Part shown: positions 24,329 to 32,152 of the stretch, piece by piece
How positions within the stretch are numbered: the stretch's first letter is position 1
Layout: each line of letters opens with the position of its first letter
Assembly: GCF_015686695.1 (NCBI RefSeq)
Contig: NZ_JADPMR010000001.1
Span: forward strand, 434,001-498,000
Length of the DNA: 64,000 nt
Direction of reading: 5' to 3'
Origin: Vibrio nitrifigilis
GTDB lineage: Bacteria > Pseudomonadota > Gammaproteobacteria > Enterobacterales > Vibrionaceae
Notes under the pieces: generated by a model
The model's database searches: none
Told to the model about the DNA's origin: nothing
What the model saw: the letters and a program-made list of their open reading frames with translations, nothing else
Position numbers and translations under genes: made by a program

Positions 24329-25555
24329 TCATTGATAAATGAGCTGATTACGCCCACTATTTTTTGCCTGATAGAGTCTGTCGTCTGCAATATTAATTAA
24401 CTGTTCTACCATTCTCTTTTTCTCGCCTTTGACCGCCCCAATACTCATAGTTATCCGGATAGAATCTTCATTAAATGGGATAGAGGTATTTTCTACACGA
24501 TGACGCATATTCTCTAATCGATTGATAAAAGATTGATATTCACCGCAAAACTGAATGCAAAACTCTTCGCCACCAAATCGTGCTACCACCGCATCAGCAA
24601 AATAGAGTCTAAGGATATGCGCAATAGAGGTGAGTACTTTATCACCGCCATCATGGCCATAGGTGTCATTAACTTTCTTAAAGTAATCGATATCCATCAT
24701 TGCAATGTGTCTTTGATAACTATCACTCGTGTTTTCATCCTGACTGAAGAAATAGCGACGATTCCACAATCCGGTCAAAGCATCTTCATTGGCCAATCTA
24801 TAGAGTTCTGAGGTCGCTTCTTTCATATCGAGTAGTTGATGTACTCGGCAATAAAACTCTTCTTGATTAAACGGTTTAACCAAAAAGTCATTGGCGCCAG
24901 CTTTAAGAAAACGAGCTGTCATCGTTTTATCGTCTGAACTCGACACACCCAGGATCGCTAATTCGTTTTTACTGTATTTCATTCGAATTTCACGAATCAT
25001 TTCAATGCCGTCCATATTGGGCATGTCATGATCGGTAATGATAATACTGATGTCTGGATTGTCTTGTAGCTTTTGTAAAGCATCTTTCCCATCGATAGCT
25101 AAGGTGGTGTGGAGGTATTGATGTTCGAGCAATTGAGAAACATGACGGCGCACGGTCTTTGAGTCGTCGACAACGAGAGCGTGATGCTGTTTGTTGTTCA
25201 GCAAGCGCTTCATCATTGGAATCAGATAAGAAACAGAGCTCATGCTATCTTTTAAAATGTAGTCTAAAACGCCTTTTGCGATAAAACGTTCACGAATAAC
25301 ATCATTAAAGGTAGCGGTGAGAACCACCACTTTTTGTTTCGCATCAAGAACTAAGTCTATTGCTTCTCCGTCTTGAGCGTCAGGTAAGCAATAATCTAAG
25401 ATGGTGCAGAAAAAATCACGTTCTTGCGCCAAAATTGTTTTTGTTTCGGCTAAAGATTCAGAGCAAATCACTTCGTAGCCTAAGTTGGTTAATTGATTCT
25501 GTAAGTAGTTGCGAAATGCGCGGCTATCTTCAACAACCAATACTTTGTTATCCAA
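24329..25555 (-). CDS. diguanylate cyclase response regulator (REC-REC-GGDEF)
   Basis: A predicted c-di-GMP synthase of 408 residues with PleD-like order. The first receiver (about 3-118) has acidic Glu9-Asp10, phospho-acceptor Asp54 and Lys102. The second receiver (about 125-245) has Asp130-Asp131, phospho-acceptor Asp175 in TDHDMPNMDG, and Lys227 in VKPF. The GGDEF domain (about 255-408) has the active-site GGEEF at 328-332 and DIDYFKKVNDTYGHDGGD. The inhibitory RxxD I-site expected just upstream is absent. No cognate histidine kinase is adjacent. Biological output is unknown. Confidence 0.92.
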   Translation of the reverse strand: MDNKVLVVEDSRAFRNYLQNQLTNLGYEVICSESLAETKTILAQERDFFCTILDYCLPDAQDGEAIDLVLDAKQKVVVLTATFNDVIRERFIAKGVLDYILKDSMSSVSYLIPMMKRLLNNKQHHALVVDDSKTVRRHVSQLLEHQYLHTTLAIDGKDALQKLQDNPDISIIITDHDMPNMDGIEMIREIRMKYSKNELAILGVSSSDDKTMTARFLKAGANDFLVKPFNQEEFYCRVHQLLDMKEATSELYRLANEDALTGLWNRRYFFSQDENTSDSYQRHIAMMDIDYFKKVNDTYGHDGGDKVLTSIAHILRLYFADAVVARFGGEEFCIQFCGEYQSFINRLENMRHRVENTSIPFNEDSIRITMSIGAVKGEKKRMVEQLINIADDRLYQAKNSGRNQLIYQ

Positions 25556-25864
25556 CGAGATATCCTTTCATGTTCAATTGTTTTTAGGAGTTACATTGCT
25601 TCGCGAATATCAGGCAGGCATGGTATCAATCATAATATTGTGTTCATACCCAGTAACCTCAGAATGCTACATCTTGAGGTCATTTGGAGAGTCAGCCGCC
25701 TGAGTTTTGCGTACAGCACTTAGTTTGAGACTTTTTAAGCATAGAAATGACAAAAGAAAATTGCGAAAAATAATTGTTAATCCGAATACTAAAACAGTTT
25801 AATTCCTAGTAAGTGTGGACTCAGCTTTCTTTTCATCATCGATTGTGCAAAAATCTCATCTACA
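25556..25864. other. intergenic region between the GGDEF gene and dinB
   Basis: About 310 bp between divergent genes. It contains the collapsed repeat relic at 25646-25687 and ends at the LexA box of dinB. I see no gene in it; short open frames here have no start signals. Confidence 0.5.
25646..25687. repeat. collapsed copy of the folded repeat (both ends, no arms)
   Basis: ATACCCAGTAACCTCAGAATGC, a degraded left end, is joined almost directly to CATCTTGAGGTCATTTGG, a right end identical to that of the full copy apart from the lost terminus. The whole internal part of the 266-bp element is missing. Confidence 0.75.
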
Positions 25865-25880
25865 CTGTTTTTATATACAG
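25865..25880. promoter_or_regulatory. LexA (SOS) box of dinB
   Basis: CTGT-TTTTATAT-ACAG fits the LexA consensus CTGT-N8-ACAG exactly. It lies 15 bp upstream of the chosen dinB start codon, implying SOS induction. Confidence 0.88.
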
Positions 25881-25895
25881 CATTGAGGGTTGGCT

Positions 25896-26972
25896 GTGGA
25901 AAATATATCACAACAACGGAAAATCATTCATATTGATATGGACTGTTTTTACGCCGCCGTTGAGATGAGAGATAACCCTCAATACAGAGGTCGACCTCTT
26001 GCTGTTGGTGGTAACCAGAAGCAGAGAGGCGTACTGAGTACTTGTAACTATGAGGCGCGACAATACGGTTTACATTCTGCAATGCCAACAGCGCAAGCTT
26101 TTAAGCTTTGCCCGCATCTATTGTTGGTGCCGGGACGTATGTCTGTTTATAAAGATGTATCTCGACAGATCCATACGATTTTTCACCGATATACCCACAT
26201 TATTGAACCTCTTTCTTTAGATGAAGCCTATTTAGATGTGTCCAATACAACGTTGTGTCATGGAAGTGCCACCCTTATTGCTGAAGCTATTCGCCGTGAT
26301 ATTTGGCAAGAATTACACTTAACAGCATCTGCTGGAGTGGCTCCTATCAAGTTTCTGGCTAAGGTTGCGTCCGATATGAACAAACCTAATGGGCAATTCG
26401 TTATTCCGCCTGATAAAGTGCAAGCGGTCGTTGATAAATTACCGTTAGAAAAAATCCCAGGGGTTGGAAAAGTAAGCTTAGAAAAATTGCATCGTGCTGG
26501 TTTTTATCTGTGTGAGGATATTAAAAATAGTGATTATAGAGGTTTACTGATTAAGTTTGGCCGGTTAGGGGCTTCTCTATGGAAGAAGAGCCATGGGGTC
26601 GATGCGCGAGATATTGTGGTTGAGCGGGAGCGTAAATCGGTTGGTGTTGAGCGTACGTTTAGTGAAAATATTTCCAGTTATGAGGAATGTTGGCAGGTTA
26701 TTGAACAGAAATTATTTCCAGAACTTGACCAACGACTCACCAAAGCTTCTCCAGAACGAGCCATCATAAAGCAGGGTATAAAGGTGAAGTTTGCTGATTT
26801 TCAACTGACGACCATTGAACATATTCATCACCAACTTGAACTGGATGACTTTAAAGGGTTACTTAGTGATGTGCTTAAGCGCCAGCAAGGTCGTGAAATT
26901 CGTTTATTGGGGTTATCAGTGATGTTAAAACCAGAACTTCCCGCAGAGCAGCTAAGCTTTTTTGATATTTAA
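25896..26972 (+). CDS. dinB: DNA polymerase IV (Y family)
   Basis: Error-prone translesion polymerase. The GTG at 25896 gives 358 residues and is well placed behind GAGG; an in-frame TTG six bases earlier is the alternative. Catalytic acidic residues lie in IIHIDMDCFYAAVEMRD and in PLSLDEAYLDVS. The helix-hairpin-helix follows in EKIPGVGKVSLEKLH, and the little-finger domain lies in the C-terminal third. It ends in QLSFFDI, consistent with a beta-clamp-binding motif. The LexA box in the promoter supports SOS control. Confidence 0.96.
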   Translation: MENISQQRKIIHIDMDCFYAAVEMRDNPQYRGRPLAVGGNQKQRGVLSTCNYEARQYGLHSAMPTAQAFKLCPHLLLVPGRMSVYKDVSRQIHTIFHRYTHIIEPLSLDEAYLDVSNTTLCHGSATLIAEAIRRDIWQELHLTASAGVAPIKFLAKVASDMNKPNGQFVIPPDKVQAVVDKLPLEKIPGVGKVSLEKLHRAGFYLCEDIKNSDYRGLLIKFGRLGASLWKKSHGVDARDIVVERERKSVGVERTFSENISSYEECWQVIEQKLFPELDQRLTKASPERAIIKQGIKVKFADFQLTTIEHIHHQLELDDFKGLLSDVLKRQQGREIRLLGLSVMLKPELPAEQLSFFDI

Positions 26973-27013
26973 CTATTTTGTTACTTAGGTATTTGACACC
27001 GCCGTATTTTGAT

Positions 27014-27027
27014 GTGACTTGGGTATA
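27014..27027. repeat. possible end relic of the folded repeat
   Basis: GTGACTTGGGTATA resembles the outer right end of the 266-bp element (GGTCATTTGGGTATA). It is the same 14 bases as at 33772-33785. It is too short to be certain. Confidence 0.35.
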
Positions 27028-27087
27028 AAAGCAAAGTTCGGTACACTACTCGAGCAAAGAATTTAATCGGTTAAACGAGAGATGATA

Positions 27088-27834
27088 ATGAAAAAAGTAT
27101 TACTATTTTTTACGGCTTTCATGGCCAGTTCTTCAGTATGGGCAGCTCAGTGTCGTGTTGACGTGAAAAATGAAATTCATCTCGATGGTTCTAAAGTTGA
27201 AATTCACCGAGCCGATGGCCAAGTTGCTAAATTGCAGCCGGACAATAATGTGGTTATTGATGGCAAAAAGGTTAACTTAAACGACGAGCAAAAATCTCAA
27301 GTCGGACAATTTCGTCAAAGTTTGAATCAAAGTGTACCTAAGGTACAAAAGATGATTAGCGATGGGCTAACTTTAGCTGATGGCATTATTGATGATGTCG
27401 CTACTAGCTTAAAGGCTCCTCATGCTTTTGATAATTTGAAGCAGAGTGTTAAGGCATACAGCGACAAAATCCAGAGTCGGTATTATAAAAACGGCGAGTT
27501 TGTCTTTCCGGCCAGTTCTTTTGATAACATGCAGAAGCAATGGACAGAAGAGTTTAAAAAAGCACAGACACTCTTCAGCAGCCAGTTTTTAACTAGTGCA
27601 TTTAATACGGTCGCGACAAGTATGAAGCAAGATGGTGGTTTTAATCTGACTCAGTTAAACAACACCATGGAAGAATTGAAGAAAAAAATGACGAAACAGC
27701 TAAATGATCACAAGCAAGAAGTTGAGAAAAAGCGTGATGAGCTGTGTGACTCGGTTGATGACATGGTTGAACAAGAGCAATCACTGCATAAAAAGATTCC
27801 TGAGTTGAAAGATTACCAAGTATTTACCATATAA
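27088..27834 (+). CDS. DUF2884 (YggN-like) family periplasmic protein
   Basis: A 248-residue exported protein of unknown function. The signal peptide MKKVLLFFTAFMASSSVWA is cleaved before AQCRVDV. The mature part starts with two short strands (CRVDVKNEIHLDGSKVEI, NNVVIDGKKVNLNDEQ), typical of DUF2884. Long charged helices predicted to coil follow (about 165-240). I chose the ATG at 27088 because GAGAG then has normal spacing; an ATG two codons earlier is alternative. A strong terminator follows. Confidence 0.8.
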   Translation: MKKVLLFFTAFMASSSVWAAQCRVDVKNEIHLDGSKVEIHRADGQVAKLQPDNNVVIDGKKVNLNDEQKSQVGQFRQSLNQSVPKVQKMISDGLTLADGIIDDVATSLKAPHAFDNLKQSVKAYSDKIQSRYYKNGEFVFPASSFDNMQKQWTEEFKKAQTLFSSQFLTSAFNTVATSMKQDGGFNLTQLNNTMEELKKKMTKQLNDHKQEVEKKRDELCDSVDDMVEQEQSLHKKIPELKDYQVFTI

Positions 27835-27864
27835 CCCCATATGTCCTCTCACAGAATCGATGAG

Positions 27865-27892
27865 ATACCCTACTAAGGTAGGGTATTTTTTT
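27865..27892 (+). terminator. rho-independent terminator after the DUF2884 gene
   Basis: A perfect 9-bp stem (27865-27873 with 27878-27886, loop TAAG) followed by a run of Ts. Confidence 0.93.
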
Positions 27893-28044
27893 GCTTAAAA
27901 TACAAATCTTAAATTTGGTTTATTATTAGAGTTTAATGTTATAAAAATCATATTTATCTGGTTATATATGTTTTTAAAGTTTGCATGAGTAGTTATTTTA
28001 ATTTATTGTACTAGCCAACTAGTTCATTGGTATTGTGAGTAAGC

Positions 28045-29400
28045 ATGACACAGGCAAATTCCCGCGAAACATTCGGCTCTCGACTTGGCTTTATTTTAGC
28101 TGCAGCAGGTGCTGCTGTCGGGCTTGGTAATATTTGGGGGTTTCCAACTCAGGCCGCCACTAATGGTGGTGGGGCATTTCTATTGGTTTATCTTGTTTTG
28201 ATCTTGGTCGTTGCTTATCCCATGTTGGTTGTTGAAATGGCGATAGGTCGGTATGGACAAGCAAACCCGGTTGATAGCATGCGCGCTTTAACCAGTGATA
28301 AAAAGACTAAACGCTTGGGGGCAACCGTTGGATGGGTAGGTTTAAGTGTGCCCAGTGCTGTGCTTGCATTTTATAGTATTGTGGGTGGCTGGATTATCTG
28401 CTATATGCTCGGTGCAATGACCGATATCTTAGGCTGGGAAGCGGCCACTACATGGCTTAAAGGATTTAGTGTTGAGCGTAATCTGTTGGGAACGATCGTA
28501 TTTTATATTTTTACTATTCTGATCGTTCAAGGTGGCGTAAAACAAGGTATAGAAAAATGGTCAACTCGACTGATGCCGGCACTCTTTGTTCTCTTTGTCG
28601 TGTTGTTTGTTTATATCATGATGCAGCAAGGGGCTGTAGAAGGTCTGCGCCATTATTTGATTCCTGATTTTAATAAGATTTGGGATAAAAAATTAATCCT
28701 AGCGGCAATGGGACAGGGATTTTTCTCTCTAACCATTGGCGGATGCTCAATGCTAATTTATGGTTCATACCTCAGCAAGAAAGAAAACCTACCTAAAATG
28801 GCGATGAATGTGACGTTGGTTGATACTGCTGTGGCGTTTATTGCTGGTCTGGTTGTATTACCTGCGATGTTTGTTGCCATGCATAAAGGCGTACAAATTT
28901 ATGCGCCAGATGGTTCTTTGTTGAGTTCAGATACTTTGGTATTTCGAGTACTACCTATGATGTTTGATAGTTTAGGGTTACTTGGGCAGCTATTTGCTGT
29001 GGTGTTTTTCTTACTCTTAACTATTGCAGCACTGACATCGTCTATCTCAATGTTAGAGTGTCCGGTTGCTCTTGTGGGAGAGCGTTTTCACACTAAACGC
29101 ACGCCAACCAGTTGGATTCTAGGCGGGATTATAGCGATTTTTAGTGTCGTGATTGTTTATCACTTTGCAGACCTGTTTGGTTTAGTGGCAACGGTTGCTA
29201 CTCAATATCTACAACCTTTTACAGCGTTATTGTTCTGTCTGTTTGGTGGCTGGGTATGGAATCGAAACACGAAGTTGAAAGAGCTTGAGCAAGGCTTTAC
29301 AGAATTTCGTCAGTCAACGTTTGGAAAAATCTGGCCTTGGTATGTGCGATTTGTTTGTCCGTTAATGGTGATAGCAATTATTTGGGCTTCATTTAACTGA
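28045..29400 (+). CDS. sodium-dependent transporter (NSS/SNF family)
   Basis: A LeuT-fold neurotransmitter:sodium symporter of 451 residues with about 11-12 membrane helices. The first helix motif GFILAAAGAAVGLGNIWGFPTQAATNGGGAF contains the unwound Na+/substrate-binding segment. GQGFFSLTIGGCSMLIYGSYL corresponds to helix 6. The likely substrate is an amino acid, but it cannot be assigned from sequence. It has its own upstream region and stands alone; an untailed hairpin lies at 29413-29434 between it and the convergent AstE-like gene. Confidence 0.9.
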   Translation: MTQANSRETFGSRLGFILAAAGAAVGLGNIWGFPTQAATNGGGAFLLVYLVLILVVAYPMLVVEMAIGRYGQANPVDSMRALTSDKKTKRLGATVGWVGLSVPSAVLAFYSIVGGWIICYMLGAMTDILGWEAATTWLKGFSVERNLLGTIVFYIFTILIVQGGVKQGIEKWSTRLMPALFVLFVVLFVYIMMQQGAVEGLRHYLIPDFNKIWDKKLILAAMGQGFFSLTIGGCSMLIYGSYLSKKENLPKMAMNVTLVDTAVAFIAGLVVLPAMFVAMHKGVQIYAPDGSLLSSDTLVFRVLPMMFDSLGLLGQLFAVVFFLLLTIAALTSSISMLECPVALVGERFHTKRTPTSWILGGIIAIFSVVIVYHFADLFGLVATVATQYLQPFTALLFCLFGGWVWNRNTKLKELEQGFTEFRQSTFGKIWPWYVRFVCPLMVIAIIWASFN

Positions 29401-29412
29401 GTCGAAGATACC

Positions 29413-29434
29413 GTGCCCCATAGAGTTGGGGCAC
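29413..29434. terminator. hairpin between convergent genes
   Basis: GTGCCCCA and TGGGGCAC form a perfect 8-bp stem with a 6-base loop, between the ends of the NSS transporter and AstE-like genes. There is no U-tract on either strand. Confidence 0.45.
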
Positions 29435-29461
29435 TGAGCCTAGTGACTTAAAAATCAGGCA

Positions 29462-30535
29462 TTAACTGCCTAGCTGTAAGTGTCCTGTTGTAAGGGGCTC
29501 TAAATCCATGTCGCTAATATCTTCGATAAAATCTTCCACCAACTGCTCAACTTTGTCGTCATCTTGAGAGAAGTTCGCAATATTAAAAATGGCATCCCCT
29601 TCGTTAACCAGTGGTAAAGTTTGTTGGCCAATAATAATGCCACCTTTACTGGCTTTAAGTTCAACTTTAGCTTTACCCAGTGGTGCATTGACGTAAGCAA
29701 GAATTTGCCCTTTTTCAACTTTATCACCTAACTGAACGACGGTTCGTACAATGCCGTCGGATTCCGCTCTGGTCCAACTGGTCGATTTAGCTATGAAAGT
29801 TTCTGGTGTTTTTCGGCGACTTTTTCGTAACATACCAATTTCTTGCATGGTACGTTTAATGCCCATCACGCCAGCATGAATAGCCAAGGGATCAAAGCGC
29901 AGAGCTTCACCTGCTTCGTAAGTGAGAACATTAATCCCACATTTTTCCGCTTCGCTACGCAATGAGCCTCCACGTAATGGAGAATCTATGGTTACTGGCG
30001 TTCCGAAAGCTTTAGCAATTCTTAACGTTTCTGGACTGCTTAGGTCGGCACGAATTTGAGGCAGATTAGTACGGTGAATCGCACCAGTGTGAAGATCAAT
30101 AATATATTGGCATTGAGTGACGACTTGAGAAAAGAACGTATACGCCATACGGGAGGCAAGTGAGCCTTTATCGCTGCCAGGAAAGCAGCGGTTAAGATCT
30201 CGGCGGTCAGGCAGATAGCGAGATTTGTGAATAAATCCAAATACATTCACTATAGGAACAGCAATGAGTGTTCCTTTCAATTTGTTTTCATCAATGCTGT
30301 TTACCAGTTGACGAACAATTTCTACACCATTGAGTTCATCGCCATGAATGGCGGCATTCACCATCATCACTGGGCCTTTTTGTGCCCCATTGATGACTTC
30401 GATTGGAATAGAAAGTGGTGAGTGAGTATAAAGTTTTGCTCCCTCAAGCTCTATTACCATTCGACTAGCTGGGGGAACGGATTCCCCCAAAAGTTGATAT
30501 GCGGTATTTTTGTGCCTTATCTTAGCCTTTTCCAC
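29462..30535 (-). CDS. succinylglutamate desuccinylase/aspartoacylase (AstE/AspA) family protein
   Basis: A zinc carboxypeptidase-like hydrolase of 357 residues. The metal site is AAIHGDELNGVEIVRQL (His and Glu of HGDE) with a later IIDLHTGAIHR. A C-terminal beta-barrel-like part follows (SDGIVRTVVQLGDKVEKGQIL). I chose the GTG at 30535, with AAGGA upstream; the frame remains open to 30580. It overlaps the rimK 3' end by 14 bp and is the last gene of rimB-rimK-AstE-like. The substrate is unknown; association with a glutamate ligase suggests an acyl-glutamate or glutamyl peptide bond. Confidence 0.85.
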   Translation of the reverse strand: MEKAKIRHKNTAYQLLGESVPPASRMVIELEGAKLYTHSPLSIPIEVINGAQKGPVMMVNAAIHGDELNGVEIVRQLVNSIDENKLKGTLIAVPIVNVFGFIHKSRYLPDRRDLNRCFPGSDKGSLASRMAYTFFSQVVTQCQYIIDLHTGAIHRTNLPQIRADLSSPETLRIAKAFGTPVTIDSPLRGGSLRSEAEKCGINVLTYEAGEALRFDPLAIHAGVMGIKRTMQEIGMLRKSRRKTPETFIAKSTSWTRAESDGIVRTVVQLGDKVEKGQILAYVNAPLGKAKVELKASKGGIIIGQQTLPLVNEGDAIFNIANFSQDDDKVEQLVEDFIEDISDMDLEPLTTGHLQLGS

Positions 30536-31427
30536 GTGTCTTGGTTCCTTTTTTCGCTGCATTCTTTTCAATGAATTCAATGATCATCCCAGCAATGTCT
30601 TTGCCAGTTGCAGCTTCTATTCCTTCAAGGCCAGGTGATGAGTTTACTTCCATCACCAGTGGGCCGCGAGCTGAACGGAGTAAGTCAACACCAGCCACAT
30701 TCAGTCCCATCACTCTTGCCGCTTCAACTGCGGTTTTTCTCTCTTGTGGTGTGATTTTGATGAGAGAAGCACTTCCGCCGCGGTGTAAGTTAGAACGAAA
30801 TTCGCCTTCGGCACCTTGGCGTTTCATTGATGCAATGACTTTATCACCTATAACAAAGCAGCGAATATCAGCTCCGCCAGCTTCTTTAATGTATTCTTGC
30901 ACCATGATATTGGCTTTTAAACCCATAAAGGCTTCGATAACACTTTCGGCAGCCGTGCGAGTTTCAGCCAGTACGACACCGATACCTTGAGTTCCCTCAA
31001 GTAGCTTGATCACCACTGGAGCGCCGCCAACCATGTCTAATAGATCTTTCACATCATCGGGTTTGCTGGCAAAACCAGTGATCGGCATACCGATACCTTT
31101 ACGTGATAATAGTTGCATTGAGCGTAGTTTGTCACGTGAACGGCTAATCGCCACTGATTCATTAACTGGGTAAACACCCATCATTTCAAACTGGCGCAAC
31201 ACCGCAGTGCCGTAAAATGTGACTGATGAACCAATACGTGGAATCACAGCATCGATATCAGACAATTGTTCACCCTTACAGTGAATTTCTGGCTGCTCGG
31301 AATTGATATTCATATAACAACGCAGCGCATCAATGACTTTTACTTCATGGCCACGCTGTTTGCTCGCTTCAATCAAACGTTTAGTGGAATAAAGCGAAGC
31401 GTTACGCGATAGAATACCAATTTTCAT
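30522..31427 (-). CDS. rimK: ribosomal protein S6--L-glutamate ligase (ATP-grasp)
   Basis: An ATP-grasp ligase that adds glutamate residues to the C-terminus of ribosomal protein S6, and can make poly-alpha-glutamate. The 301 residues carry MKIGILSRNASLYSTKRL at the N-terminus, the ATP-binding VIKLLEGTQGIGVVLAET, MVQEYIKEAGGADIRCFVIGDKV and the metal-binding LVMEVNSSPGLEGIE. Its start overlaps the rimB stop (TAATG), and its end overlaps the AstE-like gene by 14 bp, so the three are one operon. Confidence 0.93.
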   Translation of the reverse strand: MKIGILSRNASLYSTKRLIEASKQRGHEVKVIDALRCYMNINSEQPEIHCKGEQLSDIDAVIPRIGSSVTFYGTAVLRQFEMMGVYPVNESVAISRSRDKLRSMQLLSRKGIGMPITGFASKPDDVKDLLDMVGGAPVVIKLLEGTQGIGVVLAETRTAAESVIEAFMGLKANIMVQEYIKEAGGADIRCFVIGDKVIASMKRQGAEGEFRSNLHRGGSASLIKITPQERKTAVEAARVMGLNVAGVDLLRSARGPLVMEVNSSPGLEGIEAATGKDIAGMIIEFIEKNAAKKGTKTRGKG

Positions 31428-31873
31428 TATTTTGTTTCCTTAAATGGAATTAAAAAAGACGCGACGGGATCGACAGTGATGCGATGATGCATAGAGGTTC
31501 GTCCCAAGAGCATACGAAATGCCATATTTTCTCGGTTGGTGAGAGTGATTTCAGCTTCCCAACGTTGCTGGCCTAATTCAATGGTCGCGACAATAACATA
31601 ACGTTTTTCTTCATGGCCGCCAGAATCACGAACAACGCGTTCATCTACGACCGGCGCTTCACATTCCACAACCAAAGAGTCGTCACGCTGAATAGGATGC
31701 ATCGAAAAGCGTACCCAAGGTTGTTCATCGCGGGTAAAAGGTTCGACTTTAAAAGCATGTAAACAAGACGTTTTTGCTCCGGTATCGATTTTTGCATTGA
31801 TTTTTTCAATGCCTAAACTGGGTAGGCTTAAGGTTTCTCGCCATCCAACCATCATTTTTTCTGTCATTGCCAT
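31427..31873 (-). CDS. rimB: RimB-like retropepsin-fold protease (PF05618 family)
   Basis: A small aspartic-protease-like protein, often misnamed ATP-dependent zinc protease. The retropepsin motif is INAKIDTGAKTSCLHA (catalytic Asp-Thr-Gly near 25-27), and a second conserved segment is MLLGRTSMHHRITVDP. In Pseudomonas, RimB acts on RimK-modified S6, and here it directly precedes rimK with a 1-bp overlap. I chose the ATG at 31873 (148 residues). In-frame ATGs at 31867 and 31906 are alternatives, and the open frame further upstream to 32089 has no protein-like support. Confidence 0.87.
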   Translation of the reverse strand: MAMTEKMMVGWRETLSLPSLGIEKINAKIDTGAKTSCLHAFKVEPFTRDEQPWVRFSMHPIQRDDSLVVECEAPVVDERVVRDSGGHEEKRYVIVATIELGQQRWEAEITLTNRENMAFRMLLGRTSMHHRITVDPVASFLIPFKETK

Positions 31874-32098
31874 GTCTTTTCTACTTAAAGGACTATTTGT
31901 TTTCATTACTAAAATGTAGCGTAACGTGAGTTGATAGACTGCTTTGCACCTGTGAAGTGTACGTCTAAAGGCGCGGACTCTAACAGTAATAAGTTTATGA
32001 CGACTAATGAAAAATATCGTTCGTTTCGACAAAATTATTTTATCAATCTTGATTGTAATAGGCGTTAGGGAAACGGATTGAAATGACAAGGTGATAAT

Positions 32099-32128
32099 AA
32101 AAAACCGAGACTATGTATGCCTCGGTTT
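32099..32128 (-). terminator. rho-independent terminator of pepD
   Basis: An 8-bp stem (32102-32109 with 32121-32128) continues on the minus strand into a U-run. It lies 25 bp beyond the pepD stop. Confidence 0.85.
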
Positions 32129-32152
32129 GAAGTAGGGTAGCGTCGCAGTGAT

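Noticed and set aside
31874..32089. Upstream extension of the RimB frame by about 72 residues
   Set aside because: The sequence is basic, without family similarity, and the normal retropepsin-like protein starts near 31873.
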